A stretch of 64,000 bases of DNA from Lepidostoma basale (GCA_022606425.2 JAHDVF020000240.1:2868501-2932500); one strand, 5' to 3'; positions 17,945 to 29,077 are shown, numbered from the stretch's first letter. Notes: generated by a model from the sequence alone, not told the origin. Translations and numbers: made by a program.

Positions 17945-18235
17945 ACAACAAACCATTATGCCGTTTCTCAGAATGGGTAGGCAAAGAGAATGGACCGCCA
18001 CACTACTCGATCATGACACACGTCTCTAGCTTCCTCCATATTCATTCAGCGAATCATACACGCATGTCGATTCTTCCGACTTCGAACACGGCCGACCGTT
18101 AAAATTTTATTAATTTGGTCATGTCAAGTTTTCCTCGGTTTTCCACGACTTCGTATTCCATTCACACCGTTAAAGTATAATTTCTTAACCATTCTTCCTT
18201 CATCCGTGCGTTCCATATGTCATTCGTCTTCCTTT
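17945..18235 (-). mobile_element. LINE family A 3' fragment
   Basis: Begins with the tail hairpin (CCATTATGCCGTTTCTCAG) and reads the RSRRNRHACM / GHMERTDEGRMVKK region on the minus strand with stops. Confidence 0.7.
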
Positions 18236-18369
18236 CTTAAATATTAAACAATACTACAATACAATATTATATGATATAATTTAACAAAGATGGACAATTT
18301 GCGCGTTTTGAGTATGATTTTTAAATTAAATAACCATAAAATTTTAAAGTAGAATTAATAAATAAATAA

Positions 18370-18530
18370 GTAATTGACGAAACATCACGCCATCTCTCAT
18401 CAAGGGGCAGGCAGGAATGGGCTGGCAAACTGTTGTTTCTGGAGTGCTTCTTTCGATTCCTCAATCCTCATATTGATTTCTCCGACTCATATTTTGTTAA
18501 ATTTTCCTGGGATTTCACCTATTTCTTGTC
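18370..18530 (-). mobile_element. Decayed LINE family A tail
   Basis: CATCACGCCATCTCTCATCA and GGGGCAGGCAGG are the family's 3' end; only about 150 bp remain recognisable. Confidence 0.5.
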
Positions 18531-18594
18531 CGTTTAGGTTGTTATTTATTTATTTATTGTATTTAAATCCTACAAAATCAATGAAATAATAACT

Positions 18595-19085
18595 AACTAA
18601 CTAACTAACCATCACGCCGTCTCCCCGAAGGGGTAGGCAGAAATAATAGACTGCCACAATTTTCTTTCCTGACATATTTCTCTCGCTTCCTCAACATTCA
18701 TACATCGTGTCATGCACGCGCGTCGATTTCTCTGACTCCTCACATTGCCGACATTCAATAATTGATTTATTTGATTGTGGCACGTTTTCCTCGGTCTTCC
18801 TCTATTTCTGGTTCCATTTACACCATTGACATATAATTTTTTTACCATTCTTTCTTCATTCATTCTTCCCATATGTCCAAACCATCTTAATGATCCTTTC
18901 ATTATTTTGTTCATGACACCATCATTCGCACCGCATTCACTTCTTATATTTTCATTCGACTCTCTATCATACTCAGAGTATCACACATTCGTCTAAGAGA
19001 TCTCATTTCTACTGCATTTATTCTACTTTCATCCTTCTTTTGCCAGTTCCATGCTTCGCTTCTATACACAAGGGTCGTATGAAAT
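18595..19085 (-). mobile_element. LINE family A 3' fragment with (TTAG)n tail
   Basis: The (CTAA)n tract at 18592-18608 is the tail. On the minus strand 18914-18612 is open: MNKIMKGSLRWFGHMGRMNE, NGVNGTRNRGRPRKTCHNQI, RNRRACMTRCMNVEEAREIC and QSIISAYPFGETA. The hairpin CCCCTTCGGGGAGACGG is intact. Upstream codons (SEAWNWQKK-like) extend to about 19085. Confidence 0.85.
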
Positions 19086-19189
19086 AATATTCATTCATAT
19101 TGTCTTGATAGAACATTTCAAAATATATATAAGTATTGTACATGAAATTTTTAAAATATTTTTTATTACGTCGTTTATGTACCTATACT

Positions 19190-19330
19190 GTGAATAGTGG
19201 ATATTTTTTTTTTAAATAGTGGTTAGAATAAAATATTTGAATAGTGGACCAAACAAATAACTTTAAATAGTGGACTAAAACAATTATTTAAAATAGTGGA
19301 ATTAATAGAATATTTGGAATATTGGAATAA
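19190..19330. repeat. Short array of the 26-bp minisatellite
   Basis: About five units of AATAGTGG(A)TTA...AAATATTT, the same unit as at 11590-12400. Confidence 0.7.
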
Positions 19331-19799
19331 AAATAAAAATATTTTAATTAAACTTCGTAAAATTGGTCTAAGTGACACCTTAGTCCAATTTTTCAATACC
19401 TCTCCAAGAGACAACAGTTCGCAGCTTGTGGACTCTTCCAATCCAATCAGTTCTCCACACTTTCTGGAGTTCCTCAGGGTTCCATCCTAGGGCAGTTGTT
19501 ATTTACAATTAAAAAAAAATGATATTACTAAAAATACCAAATATTCCAAAAGACTCTTTTTTGCCGACGATTTATCCATTTTTCGAGAAATTAAATCTTT
19601 CGACGATTGTTTTAAACTCCAAAATGACATTCACAGCGTCTTGGAATGGAGTAAAAGAAACAAATTTTATTTTAATATTAGGTCCTTACATATGAAATTG
19701 GCGTTTTGTATGGGAGGAACATAAAGTTGATTTTTTTTTAATATAATATATTTATTTAATCAAAGTATGTACCATTGCTATCTTTGCACTTTTGCCATC

Positions 19800-20216
19800 T
19801 CATAGGTAGTTCATCAATCCCTTTACTAAAAAACCATTCGGACGGGAATCAATAAAATCTTTGAAGTCGATTTGGACTGCCCCATCGGAGTTGAATTTTT
19901 TCCCTTGCAAGAAGTTATCCAAATTTCGAAAAAAATAGTAATCTGTTGGGGCAAGGTCCGGAGAGTACAGTGGATGTCTTAGACATTCCAATTGAAGCTC
20001 TTCTAATTTGGTAGCCGTCTGTTGTGCAGTGTGTGGTCTAGCGTTATCATGAAGCAGCAGTGGCCTAGAGCGATTAACCAGCCTCGGTTGTTTAGCAGCT
20101 AGCTTTTCCATCATGGTTTGCAGTTGCTGATAATAGACATCTGCCGTAATCGTCTGGCCAGATTTAAGAAAACTGTAGTGAACGACACCGGCACTAGTCC
20201 ACCAAACGCTCACAAG
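19800..20216 (-). pseudogene. Mariner transposase, C-terminal half
   Basis: In the same frame beyond the stop: VSVWWTSAGVVHYSFLKS, the second catalytic Asp in LLLHDNARPHTA and the third in SPDLAPTDYYFF, 34 residues apart (DD34D). A missing T after PNGF changes the terminal residues. Confidence 0.88.
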
Positions 20217-20774
20217 TTACTTTTTTGGAGTCAATTTTCGCTTGGGGCATGGTTTGGCTGGTTCGGCAGGGTTCAGCCATTGCGATGAGCGCTTCCGATT
20301 ATCATACAGGATCCACTTTCCATCACAGGTAATGATTCGATTCAAAATCCCTTCATTATTGTGCCGGTTGAGTAATGCAACGCAGCAGTCAACGCGCGTT
20401 TGTTGATTTGCTTCACTCAATTCGTGAGGTACCCACCTTTCAAGCTTTTTCACCTTCCCAATTTGCTTCAAGTAGATTAAAACAGTTTTATCACTAACAC
20501 CGCAGCCTGCAGTTAACTCGGACGTGGTTTGCGATGGATCCGCTTCCACAATAGCCTTCAATTCATCATTATCAACTTTGGTCTCCGGCCGTCCACGGGT
20601 CTTGTTCTGCAGGTCGAAATTTCCAGAACGAAAACGTTGGAACCAAAAACGCACTGTGTTTTCTTTTGCGGCACCGTCGCCATACACATCATTAATCCTT
20701 CGAGCCGTTTCTGCAGCACTGGTGCCACGGCGGAACTCGTACTCGTAAATAACGCGATATTTCAAGTTTTCCAT
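20217..20774 (-). pseudogene. Mariner transposase, N-terminal half
   Basis: Residues 1-185: paired HTH region (EYEFRRGTSAAETARRINDV ... VRFWFQRFRSGNFDL), linker, then start of the DDE domain with ITCDGKWILYDNRKRSSQWL. The family normally has Glu after the Asp (CDEKW); here it is Gly. Ends at an in-frame TAA; copy 2 has a Leu codon there. Confidence 0.9.
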
Positions 20775-21112
20775 TTTGTAAACTGAGTAACGCAAAGAAA
20801 AAAAACAATTGAGGAAAAAACAAATGAATTATAATTTTCGAAACACAAATACTTGAGTAAATAGCTGTATAAATTTGAATTTGGAATTCCTAACCAAAGA
20901 GAAGATATTTGAGATCATAGTTGCCAGTACGGCAAAACGCCAATTTCATATGTAAGGACCTAATATATCGAAGTGTTTCATCATGTCCTATACTAAGGCT
21001 CGCACGACGATCTATCACAGCTATACAATGGAAGGTATATCAATGGATAGGACTACGTCTTCGAAAGATTTGGGAGTTACATTAGATCCTAAATTATCTT
21101 TCAGTCTTCATC

Positions 21113-22345
21113 AAATCAAATCAGTTTATTTCATCAACAGACATTACAAAATTTATTTTTAAGGCATCTATTGAAAACAGGTAAAATAATATATTATATA
21201 TAGTATACTACCAGAAACGCGTAAGAGATGGTTCAACATTAGGAAGACAGGATACTCTCCAGAATTAAGAGTATTTGCCTTCTGAAAGTACTTTCACTAA
21301 CATGAAAGACGTCGATCTCCGAGGAGACCGCGTTCAGCAGACTAATTGCTCTTCCCACCGGTGTCACCAGAGGCAGATTGGTTCTGGCGGCCGGTAGGTA
21401 AAACAATCTGTGCTGTCGCTGTCGGAGATATCTATCGGGGACAAAAAGCCGAACACCCTCCAGTACGGCCGAGTTCTCGAAGTATCCCCTAATTAATCTA
21501 AAGAAATGGGTAATTAGATGTCCATCTCTTCGAAGCTGTAGAGAATTGGTTCCGAGCATTCCCAAAGAAATGCCGTGGGATAGAGCCAAGGATAGCTACC
21601 ATACTCCCTCATGTAGAGATACCTCAGAAATTTTTTCTGAACCCTCTCCAGCATAATGGAATATCTCGCCTCGTGAGGACTCCATATCACAGAACCACTT
21701 TCGAGTCTGCTCCGAACCAATGCGTTGTATAGGACTCTGAGCACATTGGGATCCCTGAAAACTCTGCCGGTCCGGACGATGAAGCCCAACATCTTCAGTG
21801 CAGTGCCACAAATCATCTCAACATGCGCACGAAAAGTCAGCCTACTCTCATAGATGATCCCGAGATCTCTCATCGTAGATACATGTGCTAGTTGCTGGTT
21901 GTTCATTGTGTATCTATAATACACAGTTCGTCACCTGAGAGTAAGAAGGTTCCAACTGACAAAAGTAAAAAGCTGAGAAAAATGATGTCAAAGTTTTGTT
22001 GATTTCGGGTGTGTATCTTGGAATGAAAGAGTTTTGTTCCAATTTCCAGAGATCATTTTACCGAGAAACGTGTAAATTTTGTCTGGCAACAGTTGGAATA
22101 ATAAAGTTCTAAGTTTAAATGAATCCTTCTTCAGTGAATCGTGTGTTTTGAATGATCAGATGAAACTTGATTATTTTCGTAACATCAAAATGACGATACT
22201 ATTACAAGTTTTTTTTAATTGTGCGTATAGATAAGGTTAGTAAGAACCCTTTTCACGGAAAAAAGCCCAATGTGAAATTTTGTTAGTTGAAACCCTCTTA
22301 CTCTCAGGTGACGAGTTCTCAATGCTCTAGTAAAAGATAGCATAA
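21113..22345 (-). mobile_element. Jockey-like LINE (family B), 5'-truncated, interrupted
   Basis: The 3' tail (TCAAATCAAATCAG) is at 21113. On the minus strand follow VSTMRDLGIIYESRLTFRAH, LGFIVRTGRVFRDPNVLRVL, ESGSVIWSPHEARYSIMLER and QKKFLRYLYMREYGSYPWLY (21924-21580), then in another frame SLQLRRDGHLITHFF and RYLRQRQHRLFYLP. Intact relatives of this tail occur in many insect jockey-type elements. A 384-bp TIR element is inserted at 21930; the LINE resumes at 22319-22345. Confidence 0.85.
21930..22313. mobile_element. Non-autonomous TIR element in the LINE
   Basis: Terminal inverted repeats GTCACCTGAGAGTAAGAAGG and (reverse complement of the other end) GTCACCTGAGAGTAAGAGGG. The 5-bp AGTTC is repeated on each side (21925-21929, 22314-22318). 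The undisturbed target is visible at 43410-43440. No reading frame inside. Confidence 0.8.
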
Positions 22346-22359
22346 CGCATTTAGAAACA

Positions 22360-23165
22360 TTGAATTGCGTTTGATTATTGTAATAGCATCAGTATGTAAT
22401 AGCTCCCATAAGAGTTTGGGATTTGTTCTTAGGAATGGGAAAGATTTTACCAATTCAAAAGTTTTGAAGTTATCGTATAACTCTTTGGTGAGAAGTCGGT
22501 TGGAATTTAGTACACTGGTGTGGACACCACATGAAACTAAATATTGCCTGTTGATTGAAACGGTACAAGAAAAGTTCTTACGTTTTTTGTACCTCAAAGA
22601 AAACGGTTATTATCCCTGGCCGTACCCTACTGATTTCTTGCTGGGTATGCTGGACTACCAATCATTGGAAATTAGACGAACTATCCATTTGGGTGTTCAT
22701 TTTTTTCAACTGATTCGTGGTCGAATACATAACTCGAATATTTTGAATGACTTGATTTTGTTTGTCCCTTGCAATTATCTTCGACAAAGGCAACATAGAT
22801 TATTTCACCTGCCACTGTGTAGAACCAATTTACCTAAGGTTATGCCCATGGGCAGGGCAGTAATCCTTCTTAACCGCATCTCTTCGGATCTCTTCAGGCT
22901 ACCCTCAGAAAACATCTATCTCTTCAATAATGTGCTGTTCTTCTGATTGTTTCTTATTACTTGATTGGTCTTAAATTTTTAATTATCTCGTGTTTTTTTG
23001 TGTTTTTGTATATTGTTTAAATTGAAATTTTTAAATTTCACAATTGTATATTCTGTTTAAAATAGTTTTTTTGTTGTTTTTTTATTCTATAGTTATAAGC
23101 GCTTTGGTTATATACTGTAATGTTTGTGATTTAAAAATAAATAAATAAATTGAAATTGAAAATTG
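22360..23165 (+). mobile_element. Jockey-like LINE (family C) 3' fragment
   Basis: One open frame to 22946: LGFVLRNGKDFTNSKVLKLS, YNSLVRSRLEFSTLVWTPHE, VQEKFLRFLYLKENGYYPWP, RQRQHRLFHLPLCRTNL and GRAVILLNRISSDL. This is the same C-terminal domain as family B but clearly diverged. The 3' UTR ends in an AATTGAAATTGAAAATTGAA tail. Relative at 47085-47640. Confidence 0.85.
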
Positions 23166-23250
23166 AAATAGAATAGTGGATTAAATAAAACACCGGAAAA
23201 GTGGATTAAATAAAATATTTGGAATAGTGGATTAAAAAAATATTAAATTG
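23165..23250. repeat. Third short array of the 26-bp minisatellite
   Basis: Three to four units of AATAGTGGATTAAATAAAA. Confidence 0.65.
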
Positions 23251-23635
23251 AAATATTTGAAAGATGCATAATATCGATATATTTATATTTATACTCAAAA
23301 TATAAAACTGACAGGTTTTCCAATTTGGCGATATCACAGAATAAGCTTAGTTTGCTGATTTGATGAGACTACAGCAACAACTGCTTTTTACTAGTTTTCG
23401 GTATTCCTGATAAGTGGCACAAGTCAATTATTTTTATCGTGCATCATCTGTACTTATCACCCTATCATGGCGATAAGTTCTGCAATCAATCTATCATATC
23501 ATCTATCTACTGCAATTCATTTCAGACAGGATATACGATTGTGCAACGATTTTTTTGCGAATATTTTGAACAAAACAGTAATTTAAAAATATGTTACGTT
23601 TTATGTCCTTGCCTTTTGTTTTTAAATCAATAAAA
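23251..23635. other. No recognised feature
   Basis: AT-rich; ends in a TCAATCAAATCAAATC tract that belongs to the next LINE tail. Confidence 0.4.
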
Positions 23636-24118
23636 TCAATCAAATCAAATCAAATCAGTTTATTAACTCAAAAGACATTACAAACAGAAAAAGGTTTAAG
23701 GCATCTATTAAGTACAGGTAAAATATTATAAAAATACAACAAAGTACCAGGAACGCATTAGAGATGGTTCGACATTAGGAAGATAAGATACTTTCTAAAG
23801 TCAAGAGTATTTGTCCCCTGAACGTACCTTCACTAATATAAAAGAGCGTTCAGCAGACTAATTGCTCTTCCTACCGGTGTCACCAGAGGCAGATTGGTTC
23901 TGGTGGCCGGTTGGTAAAACAATCTGTGCTGTCGCTGTCGGAGAAATCTACCAGGGACAAAAAGACCAAGACCCTCTAGCACGGCCGAGTTCTCGAAATA
24001 TCTCTTGATTAATTGAAAGAAATGGGTTATGAGATGCCCATCTCTTCGAAGCTGTAAAGACTTAGGGATAGAGCTACGGATAACTACCATACTCCCTCAT
24101 GTAGAGATACCTCATAAT
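23636..24118 (-). mobile_element. Jockey-like LINE (family B) 3' fragment
   Basis: The tail (AATCAAATCAAATCAG) is at 23636. The minus strand reads SLQLRRDGHLITHFFQLIKR, LFVPGRFLRQRQHRLFYQPA and TPVGRAISLLNAL, with a deletion relative to the copy at 43444-44076. Confidence 0.8.
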
Positions 24119-24192
24119 TTTGTGATTAGGTACCCTTGTCATGGTGCATAGGGCCTCGATGATCCTTCTCCACCCGATTCTATAGCACGTTT
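24119..24192 (-). mobile_element. Short LINE family D tail
   Basis: CATGGTGCATAGGGCCTCGA and CTTCTCCACCCGATTCTAT match the 3' end of the copy at 26330-27085. Confidence 0.55.
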
Positions 24193-24440
24193 AAAGCCCA
24201 AGACTGACCCAGACAAACCGAGGTGCTTCGGTTGGTGACTCGCTTGCTGACTGTCCGAAAATAACAGAGACTGATTCGACAGCGTTGTCAAATTATTTTA
24301 TTTTAAAATGTCACGCTATTGATGAAGCTTTTATATTTACTTTAATTAATTAATGAATCAATTAATAGAAAGGGTTTTTTCCTCTATGTTTTCCTATGTG
24401 TTGTAGATGTTTTGTTTGTCATTTTCTTTTTTACTTTTTT
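24193..24440. other. No recognised feature
   Basis: AT-rich with no coding signal. Confidence 0.35.
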
Positions 24441-24444
24441 ATAT

Positions 24445-24998
24445 ACTTTGTATAAAGTTGTCATCGCAAACAAAAACCTATCAAAAAAAGCTAGAATTGC
24501 AGTGCACAATGGTGTTCTTATGCATGGAAGCGAAGCATGGAACTGGCAAAAGAAGGATGAAAGTAGAATAAATGCAGTAGAAATGAGATCTCTTAGACGA
24601 ATGTGTGGATACTCTGTGTATGATAGAGTGTCGAATGAAAATATAAGAAGTGAATGCGGTGCGAATAATGGTGTCATGAACAAAATAATGAAAGGATCAT
24701 TAAGATGGTTTGGACATATGGAAAGAATGAATGAAGATAGAATGGTAAAAAATTTATATGTTAATGATGTAAATGGAACCAGAAATAGAGGAAGACCGAG
24801 GAAAACGTGGCACGATCAAATAAATCAAATATTGAATGTCGGCCATGTGAGGAGTCAGAGAAATCGACGCGCGTGCATGACACGGTGTATGAATGTTGAG
24901 GAAGCGAGAGAAATATATCAGGAAAGAAAGTTGTGGCAGTCCATTCTTTCTGCCTACCCCTTCGGGGAGACGGCGCGATGGTTAGTTAGTTAGTTAGT
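24445..24998 (+). mobile_element. LINE family A 3' fragment, one open frame
   Basis: Open from 24412 to 24993: KARIAVHNGVLMHGSEAWNW, ESRINAVEMRSLRRMCGY, GSLRWFGHMERMNEDRMVKN, GRPRKTWHDQINQILNVGHV, RRACMTRCMNVEEAREIYQE, ending at the CCCCTTCGGGGAGACGGCG hairpin and a (TTAG)n tail. 5'-truncated, with an internal deletion after GVLM. Confidence 0.85.
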
Positions 24999-24999
24999 T

Positions 25000-25365
25000 T
25001 GTATATACAACACAAACTTAAAAAAAAATATATTACACATCAGGCATGTTTCGGATAACCGGTTCTTGATACATATTATAAAGATACCCTTTAAAAATAT
25101 TTATCTGGTATAGAGGTATCTAGGTATGTATGAGTAGGGTGGTCCTTATTTTTCAACTCTGTTTTTTTTGGCTCACCCGTCAGTTTTTTTATAACTGGTC
25201 TAAAACTAATGCCAGAAAAAAATTTGTCATTCCAATAATTCTAAGTGGTGCCCCAAAGGCTGTGAAGGTCATCATTTATACAAAAATTACTGATTTTTCA
25301 CAAATTTATCTGAAAAAATAAAATAAAATTGAATGCGTGTTAATAAACTGATTTTTGAAGCGAAA
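25000..25365. other. No recognised feature
   Basis: A 63-codon open frame at 25130-25321 has no recognised similarity. Confidence 0.35.
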
Positions 25366-25369
25366 AATA

Positions 25370-25550
25370 AAGGGCTGCAGGGGGGCAGGGAGAAGCAGAT
25401 CTCTTGGCTGCGCAGTGTGAGGGAATGGACGGGAATCGGAACTGTGAAGGAGCTATTCCGGACAGCGCAGGATAGGGAGAGTTTACTAGAGTGATCGCCA
25501 ACGTCGGGGGGACCTGACAGGGCACTTTAAGAAGAAGAAGAATAAACTTA
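25370..25550 (+). mobile_element. LINE family F extreme 3' end
   Basis: Codes (with frame shifts) for the SWLRSVREWTGIGTVKELFR and VIANVGGT segments and ends in AAGAAGAAGAAG, like 15412-15560 on the other strand. Confidence 0.65.
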
Positions 25551-25846
25551 ATAATATCAAATATATATTAAAACACAATAGAAAATAACCCAATAACACA
25601 TGGGATTTACGAAAGGAAACTTATTCCAATCGGCGTCGCAGCTCTGGTTAAAAATGGCGCGGTATATATGTTAAAAAGATCTGGCTAAATAAGCTATGAA
25701 ACCTCTAAGACGAATGTATGTTTTATCTTTATTTGATAGTGTGTCAATTGCAAATATAAGAAGAATGCAGTGTGAACGAAAGCGTTAAAAATAATGAATA
25801 TATCATAAAGACAGATTGGTAAATGAAATAATTGGTAAGTAAAATA

Positions 25847-26080
25847 ACTAACTATCATGCCGTCTCCCCGAAGGGGTAGGCAGAAATAATGAACTGCCAC
25901 ACTTTAATCGATGCGGCACTCCATCCTTCTCTTTTCGCCCCCGGGGGAAATGCAGTGTGTTGGGTTGTGAACCTTATCGTCACCAATAGGCATCTCCCGC
26001 GCACACTTCAATCGTCCAACGTCCGCAAAATAAATGTAAAACAAATAATATAAAATACAATGATAAAAATAAATTGACAA
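25847..26080 (-). mobile_element. SINE-3 with LINE-A-type tail, copy 2
   Basis: From the tail CTAACTATCATGCCGTCTCC through the hairpin CCCCGAAGGGG and CTTTAATCGATGCGGCACTC to CTTCAATCGTCCAACGTCCG. Same order as 8600-8830. Confidence 0.7.
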
Positions 26081-26169
26081 ATAAAAATAACACAACGAAA
26101 TAATAAATATAATATAATAAGGAATGGCGAAAAATATATATTATGTTTACGGTGTAAATAGAATTTGAA

Positions 26170-26320
26170 ATAGACCGCCTGAGACCTGAATTGATTCAAT
26201 TAGTTATATTTTGAATGTCGGCCACGAAAGGAGTCGTAAAAATCGACGCGCGTGCAAGATAAAAATTGGACTGTAGCGATCCTTTGTATCTGCCTACTCC
26301 TCCAGCCAAACGACGTAATA
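26170..26320 (+). mobile_element. Decayed LINE family A tail
   Basis: AATGTCGGCCACGAAAGGAG, AAAATCGACGCGCGTGCA and CTGCCTACTCCTCC mark it; heavily mutated. Confidence 0.55.
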
Positions 26321-26329
26321 ATTCTTCAT

Positions 26330-27085
26330 TCTTCTTCTTTTTGTTCTGTCACACCTTCGTAGTGCATAGGGCCTCAAGGAACCTTCTCCACCCGACTCTA
26401 TCGCATGCCTGATGCCTAACATCATCTCAACTGAGGCCTGCTGCCTTAACCTCGTCCTGCAGGGCTCTTCTCCAGGTGGCTCTAGGTCTGCCTCGCTTCC
26501 TCTTTCCCCCCATAGGGGACCAGTCTAGTGCGCTCTGAGCGATGCAGGCTGGGTTCCGTCTCAGAGTGTGACCGATCCACTGCCATTTGCGTCTAGCGAC
26601 TTGTTCTCTAATTGGCTTTTCTCCCGCCATGGTCCAGAGAACGGCATTTGACGCTGTTTGGGGCCAATGGATCTCAAGATATTGAGCGAAGACACCTATT
26701 CATAAACACCTGGAGTTTTCCAATAACGTCCGCGGTAGATTTCCAAGTCTCACATCCGCACAGCAGTACGCATTTAGCGCTACTGCTGAATATTTGGAGC
26801 TTGAGATTTCTCGAAATGATACTGGAACGCCATACAGGGCGAAGCATAGCAAAAGCTCCCCTTGCTTTGTTGAGTCTGCTGGCCACATCTTCCTCCGTAC
26901 CTCTCGAGCCTGCTATCATACTACCGAGGTAGCAAAAGCTGGTCGTGGTCACAAGGGGGACACCGTGGAGCAAGATTGGGGTGGAGTCATTTGTGGACAC
27001 TCGTAGGTCTACTGTCTTGGACATGTTAATTTTGAGACCAACTTTTCTAGACGACGCGTCGTTTAGAAAAGTTGGTAACAATTAG
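26330..27085 (-). mobile_element. LINE (family D) RT tail and C-terminus
   Basis: Minus strand: SRKVGLKINMSKTVDLRVST, TTSFCYLGSMIAGSRGTEED, LNKARGAFAMLRPVWRSS, KCVLLCGCETWKSTAD and FMNRCLRSIS (27081-26674), then frame-shifted AGEKPIREQVARRKWQWIGH, LRRNPACIAQSALDWSP and GRPRATWRRALQDEVKAAG. It is the longest family D copy here. The 5' edge ends in a near-perfect 40-bp palindrome. Confidence 0.85.
27037..27076. repeat. 40-bp near-perfect palindrome
   Basis: Two 20-nt arms meet without a spacer; 19 of 20 positions pair (single mismatch at arm position 14). It lies at the truncated 5' edge of the LINE, so it duplicates the LINE edge in inverted orientation. Confidence 0.92.
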
Positions 27086-28220
27086 TATTTTAATTACTTG
27101 AAAGAAGAAAAAGAAGATTATTTAGGAAAAAATTTCAATAAGAAATTTATGTTGGTTCGTTGATATGTTAAATTATGTCAACACTTGGATGGCTTATAAA
27201 TGTGCTCAAGCAATGAATTTGAGTATGATGGGACTGATTTTTTTAGATAAACCGATGCAACTCAAGCAACATCTGTTTATTCTAATAAATATTTTATTAT
27301 ATCACTCAATGTAGATCGTTAAATATTTCTTTATAAAATTTGTTTAATAGAATAACGCAAAATTTTACGAAGTTAATTGATATCCCGTTATATATTTTTT
27401 ATGTCAAAATAAAGATGTCGTTAGAATAAAACGATAAACATAGCAGCGCACCATTTAACACATCAATTAATACAAACATAAACGTTTAAAGAGTTTTTAA
27501 AGTTTCACACAGATGGCATTGGTGTAAATGATAACATTTAACAATTGTTTTTTTTAATATGTACTAGGTATCTAGAATGTTCATTCAAGTAGGTAGAAAC
27601 AATTTCGAGAAAGAAGCCGACCGAAGAATTTAGTTGGGTTGGGCGGCCCGGCCGTTGGAAAATTACGTCATGTTCTCACCTCTAAAATACCCCAATGCCT
27701 GCAGACTAAACTCTTTGTTACACCGTTTAGTGTCCAAATGAGTCGCCTAAATGTTTTTCGTTTGTTAAGTCTCATTTGTGTATTTTGTAAAAATAAATTC
27801 CAGGTGATCATTACAGTGTGCGTTCAGTGAACAACGGAAAGAAAAAATTTGAGCCTCAGTCGTGATGGAATTAGAAATATAAGGTCGACATTGCAGAAAG
27901 AACAGCAAAGCTAAAATTGCACTTGATTGGATGAGCTCAGATGGTCACCTAGAATTCTGAAGTAGGGGTTAAACTGCACAGCTGAAATTAGTTTTTCATT
28001 TTGATAAATGGCGAGATTAGGAATTAGTTACGCCCCAGTAGATTTACAAATCCTCTGGGGGTTTTAACCAAGATAACGTTTATTAAAAGCAAATTATTAA
28101 TTTTTACAATGTATTGGGCCCCTTATATTCGCTTGTAATCACCTTTTATGTAATCGGGTCTATGAGTAACTTATCATACTCACCAAATTTTATGGCTTCT
28201 AGAACCGTCTGGTATTATGT
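27086..28220. other. No gene recognised
   Basis: AT-rich. 27600-27830 is less AT-rich and has a 63-codon frame starting MGGPAVGKLRHVL, but no splice or homology support is visible. Confidence 0.4.
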
Positions 28221-28224
28221 TTCG

Positions 28225-28955
28225 ACGAAGATGTCCAAAACCGCATAAAGTCGGTAAACGGTCGGAGAGGAGAAAATTTGATAACCATGACCTCAGAAAG
28301 GACACCGAGGTGCTTGTATACAAGTCCGTTGTTCTGCCAACACTCTTGTATGCCTCGAAAACATGAACCCCATTCAGAAGACACATAAAAGCCCTAGAGT
28401 GATACCACCAACGCTGTCTACGTAGGATCCTAAATGTGAAATGGCAGGACAAATGGACAAATGACAGCATACTTACTGAGGTCAATATGACAAGTATTGA
28501 GGCTGCCATTATTCAGAGACAACTGCGCTGGGCTGGTCAAGTCGTCAGAATGCCTGAGACAAGACTCAGCTGACCCAAGGGAAACGCTCACACGGTGGTC
28601 AGAGGAAACGACTGTGATCGCTGGGAAAATACTGCAGAAGATAGACCTAGGTGGAGAACGACAGAACATAAAGGCACGCAAGACTTTGAAGCACAGCGCA
28701 GAGACGACGTCGTAGAGAGGAGGAGGAGAGACCACTGGGAGACGGTGAAGGCTCCATTACAAGCGCCTTCCCCTGCCCCAGATTCCCCAGAATTTGTGGG
28801 TCCAGGGTCTGGCTCATCAGTCACATACGGATCCACAACCGTGAAGGACAGTCTTCCTCGGATACGAGGGACAGCCGATGTTGATGGTATTATGTTTCAA
28901 AACGATTTGATTAAATCTATAACTAAATCGGCAGTTTGACGGCAAAAAAACTACC
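28225..28955 (+). mobile_element. LINE 3' fragment (family I)
   Basis: With frame changes: LRKDTEVLVYKSVVLPTLLY, RRHIKALE, CLRRILNVKWQDKWTNDSIL, AAIIQRQLRWAGQVVRMPET, then RRDHWETVKAP. This is the C-terminal tail of a widespread RTE-like LINE. Several stops; a 114-codon plus frame at 28595-28939 only partly coincides with the LINE frame. Confidence 0.7.
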
Positions 28956-28956
28956 T

Positions 28957-29075
28957 AACTAACTAACCATTTCGCCGTTTCCACGGAGGGGTAGGCAGTG
29001 TGGATGGACCGCTATATTGCGTGTCCTGACATTTGGTACCTCTCGAGCTTTTTCTACATTCATATTTTTTTTCGA
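28957..29075 (-). mobile_element. LINE family A tail
   Basis: CTAACTAACTAACCATTTCG followed by CCACGGAGGGGTAGGCAG is the family's 3' end. Confidence 0.65.
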
Positions 29076-29077
29076 CC

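Larger units (their letters stand above)
19678..20963 (-). mobile_element. Mariner (cecropia-type) copy 1, inactivated, 1286 bp
   Basis: Terminal inverted repeats of about 30 bp begin TTAGGTCCTTACATATGAAA at both ends, and a TA duplication flanks it (19676-19677, 20964-20965). The minus strand encodes a mariner transposase from MENLKYRVIYEYEF (start 20774). The N-terminal helix-turn-helix and the first catalytic Asp (ITCDGKW) are in 20774-20217. A stop codon (TAA) interrupts the frame right after LTPKK; the frame continues to HDNARPH and PDLAPTDYYFF. A one-T deletion shifts the last 15 residues. Same length as copy 2 at 51940-53225. Confidence 0.95.
19350..21112 (+). mobile_element. Jockey/CR1-like LINE reverse-transcriptase fragment, interrupted by mariner
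   Basis: 19350-19677 reads LRKIGLSDTLVQFFNTSPRD, then (frame-shifted) RLFFADDLSIFREIKSFDDC, where FADD is the catalytic palm motif, then VLEWSKRNKFYFNI. The frame stops at the mariner insertion (TA target) and resumes at 20964 with ISMDRTTSSKDLGVTLDPKL-like sequence to about 21112. Defective. Confidence 0.75.

Noticed and set aside
26612..27006. Plus-strand frames opposite the family D LINE
   Set aside because: Antisense shadows of the minus-strand LINE coding sequence.
28595..28939. 114-codon plus-strand frame
   Set aside because: It runs through the tail of a decayed LINE and its far end shows no conserved motif; not an independent gene.
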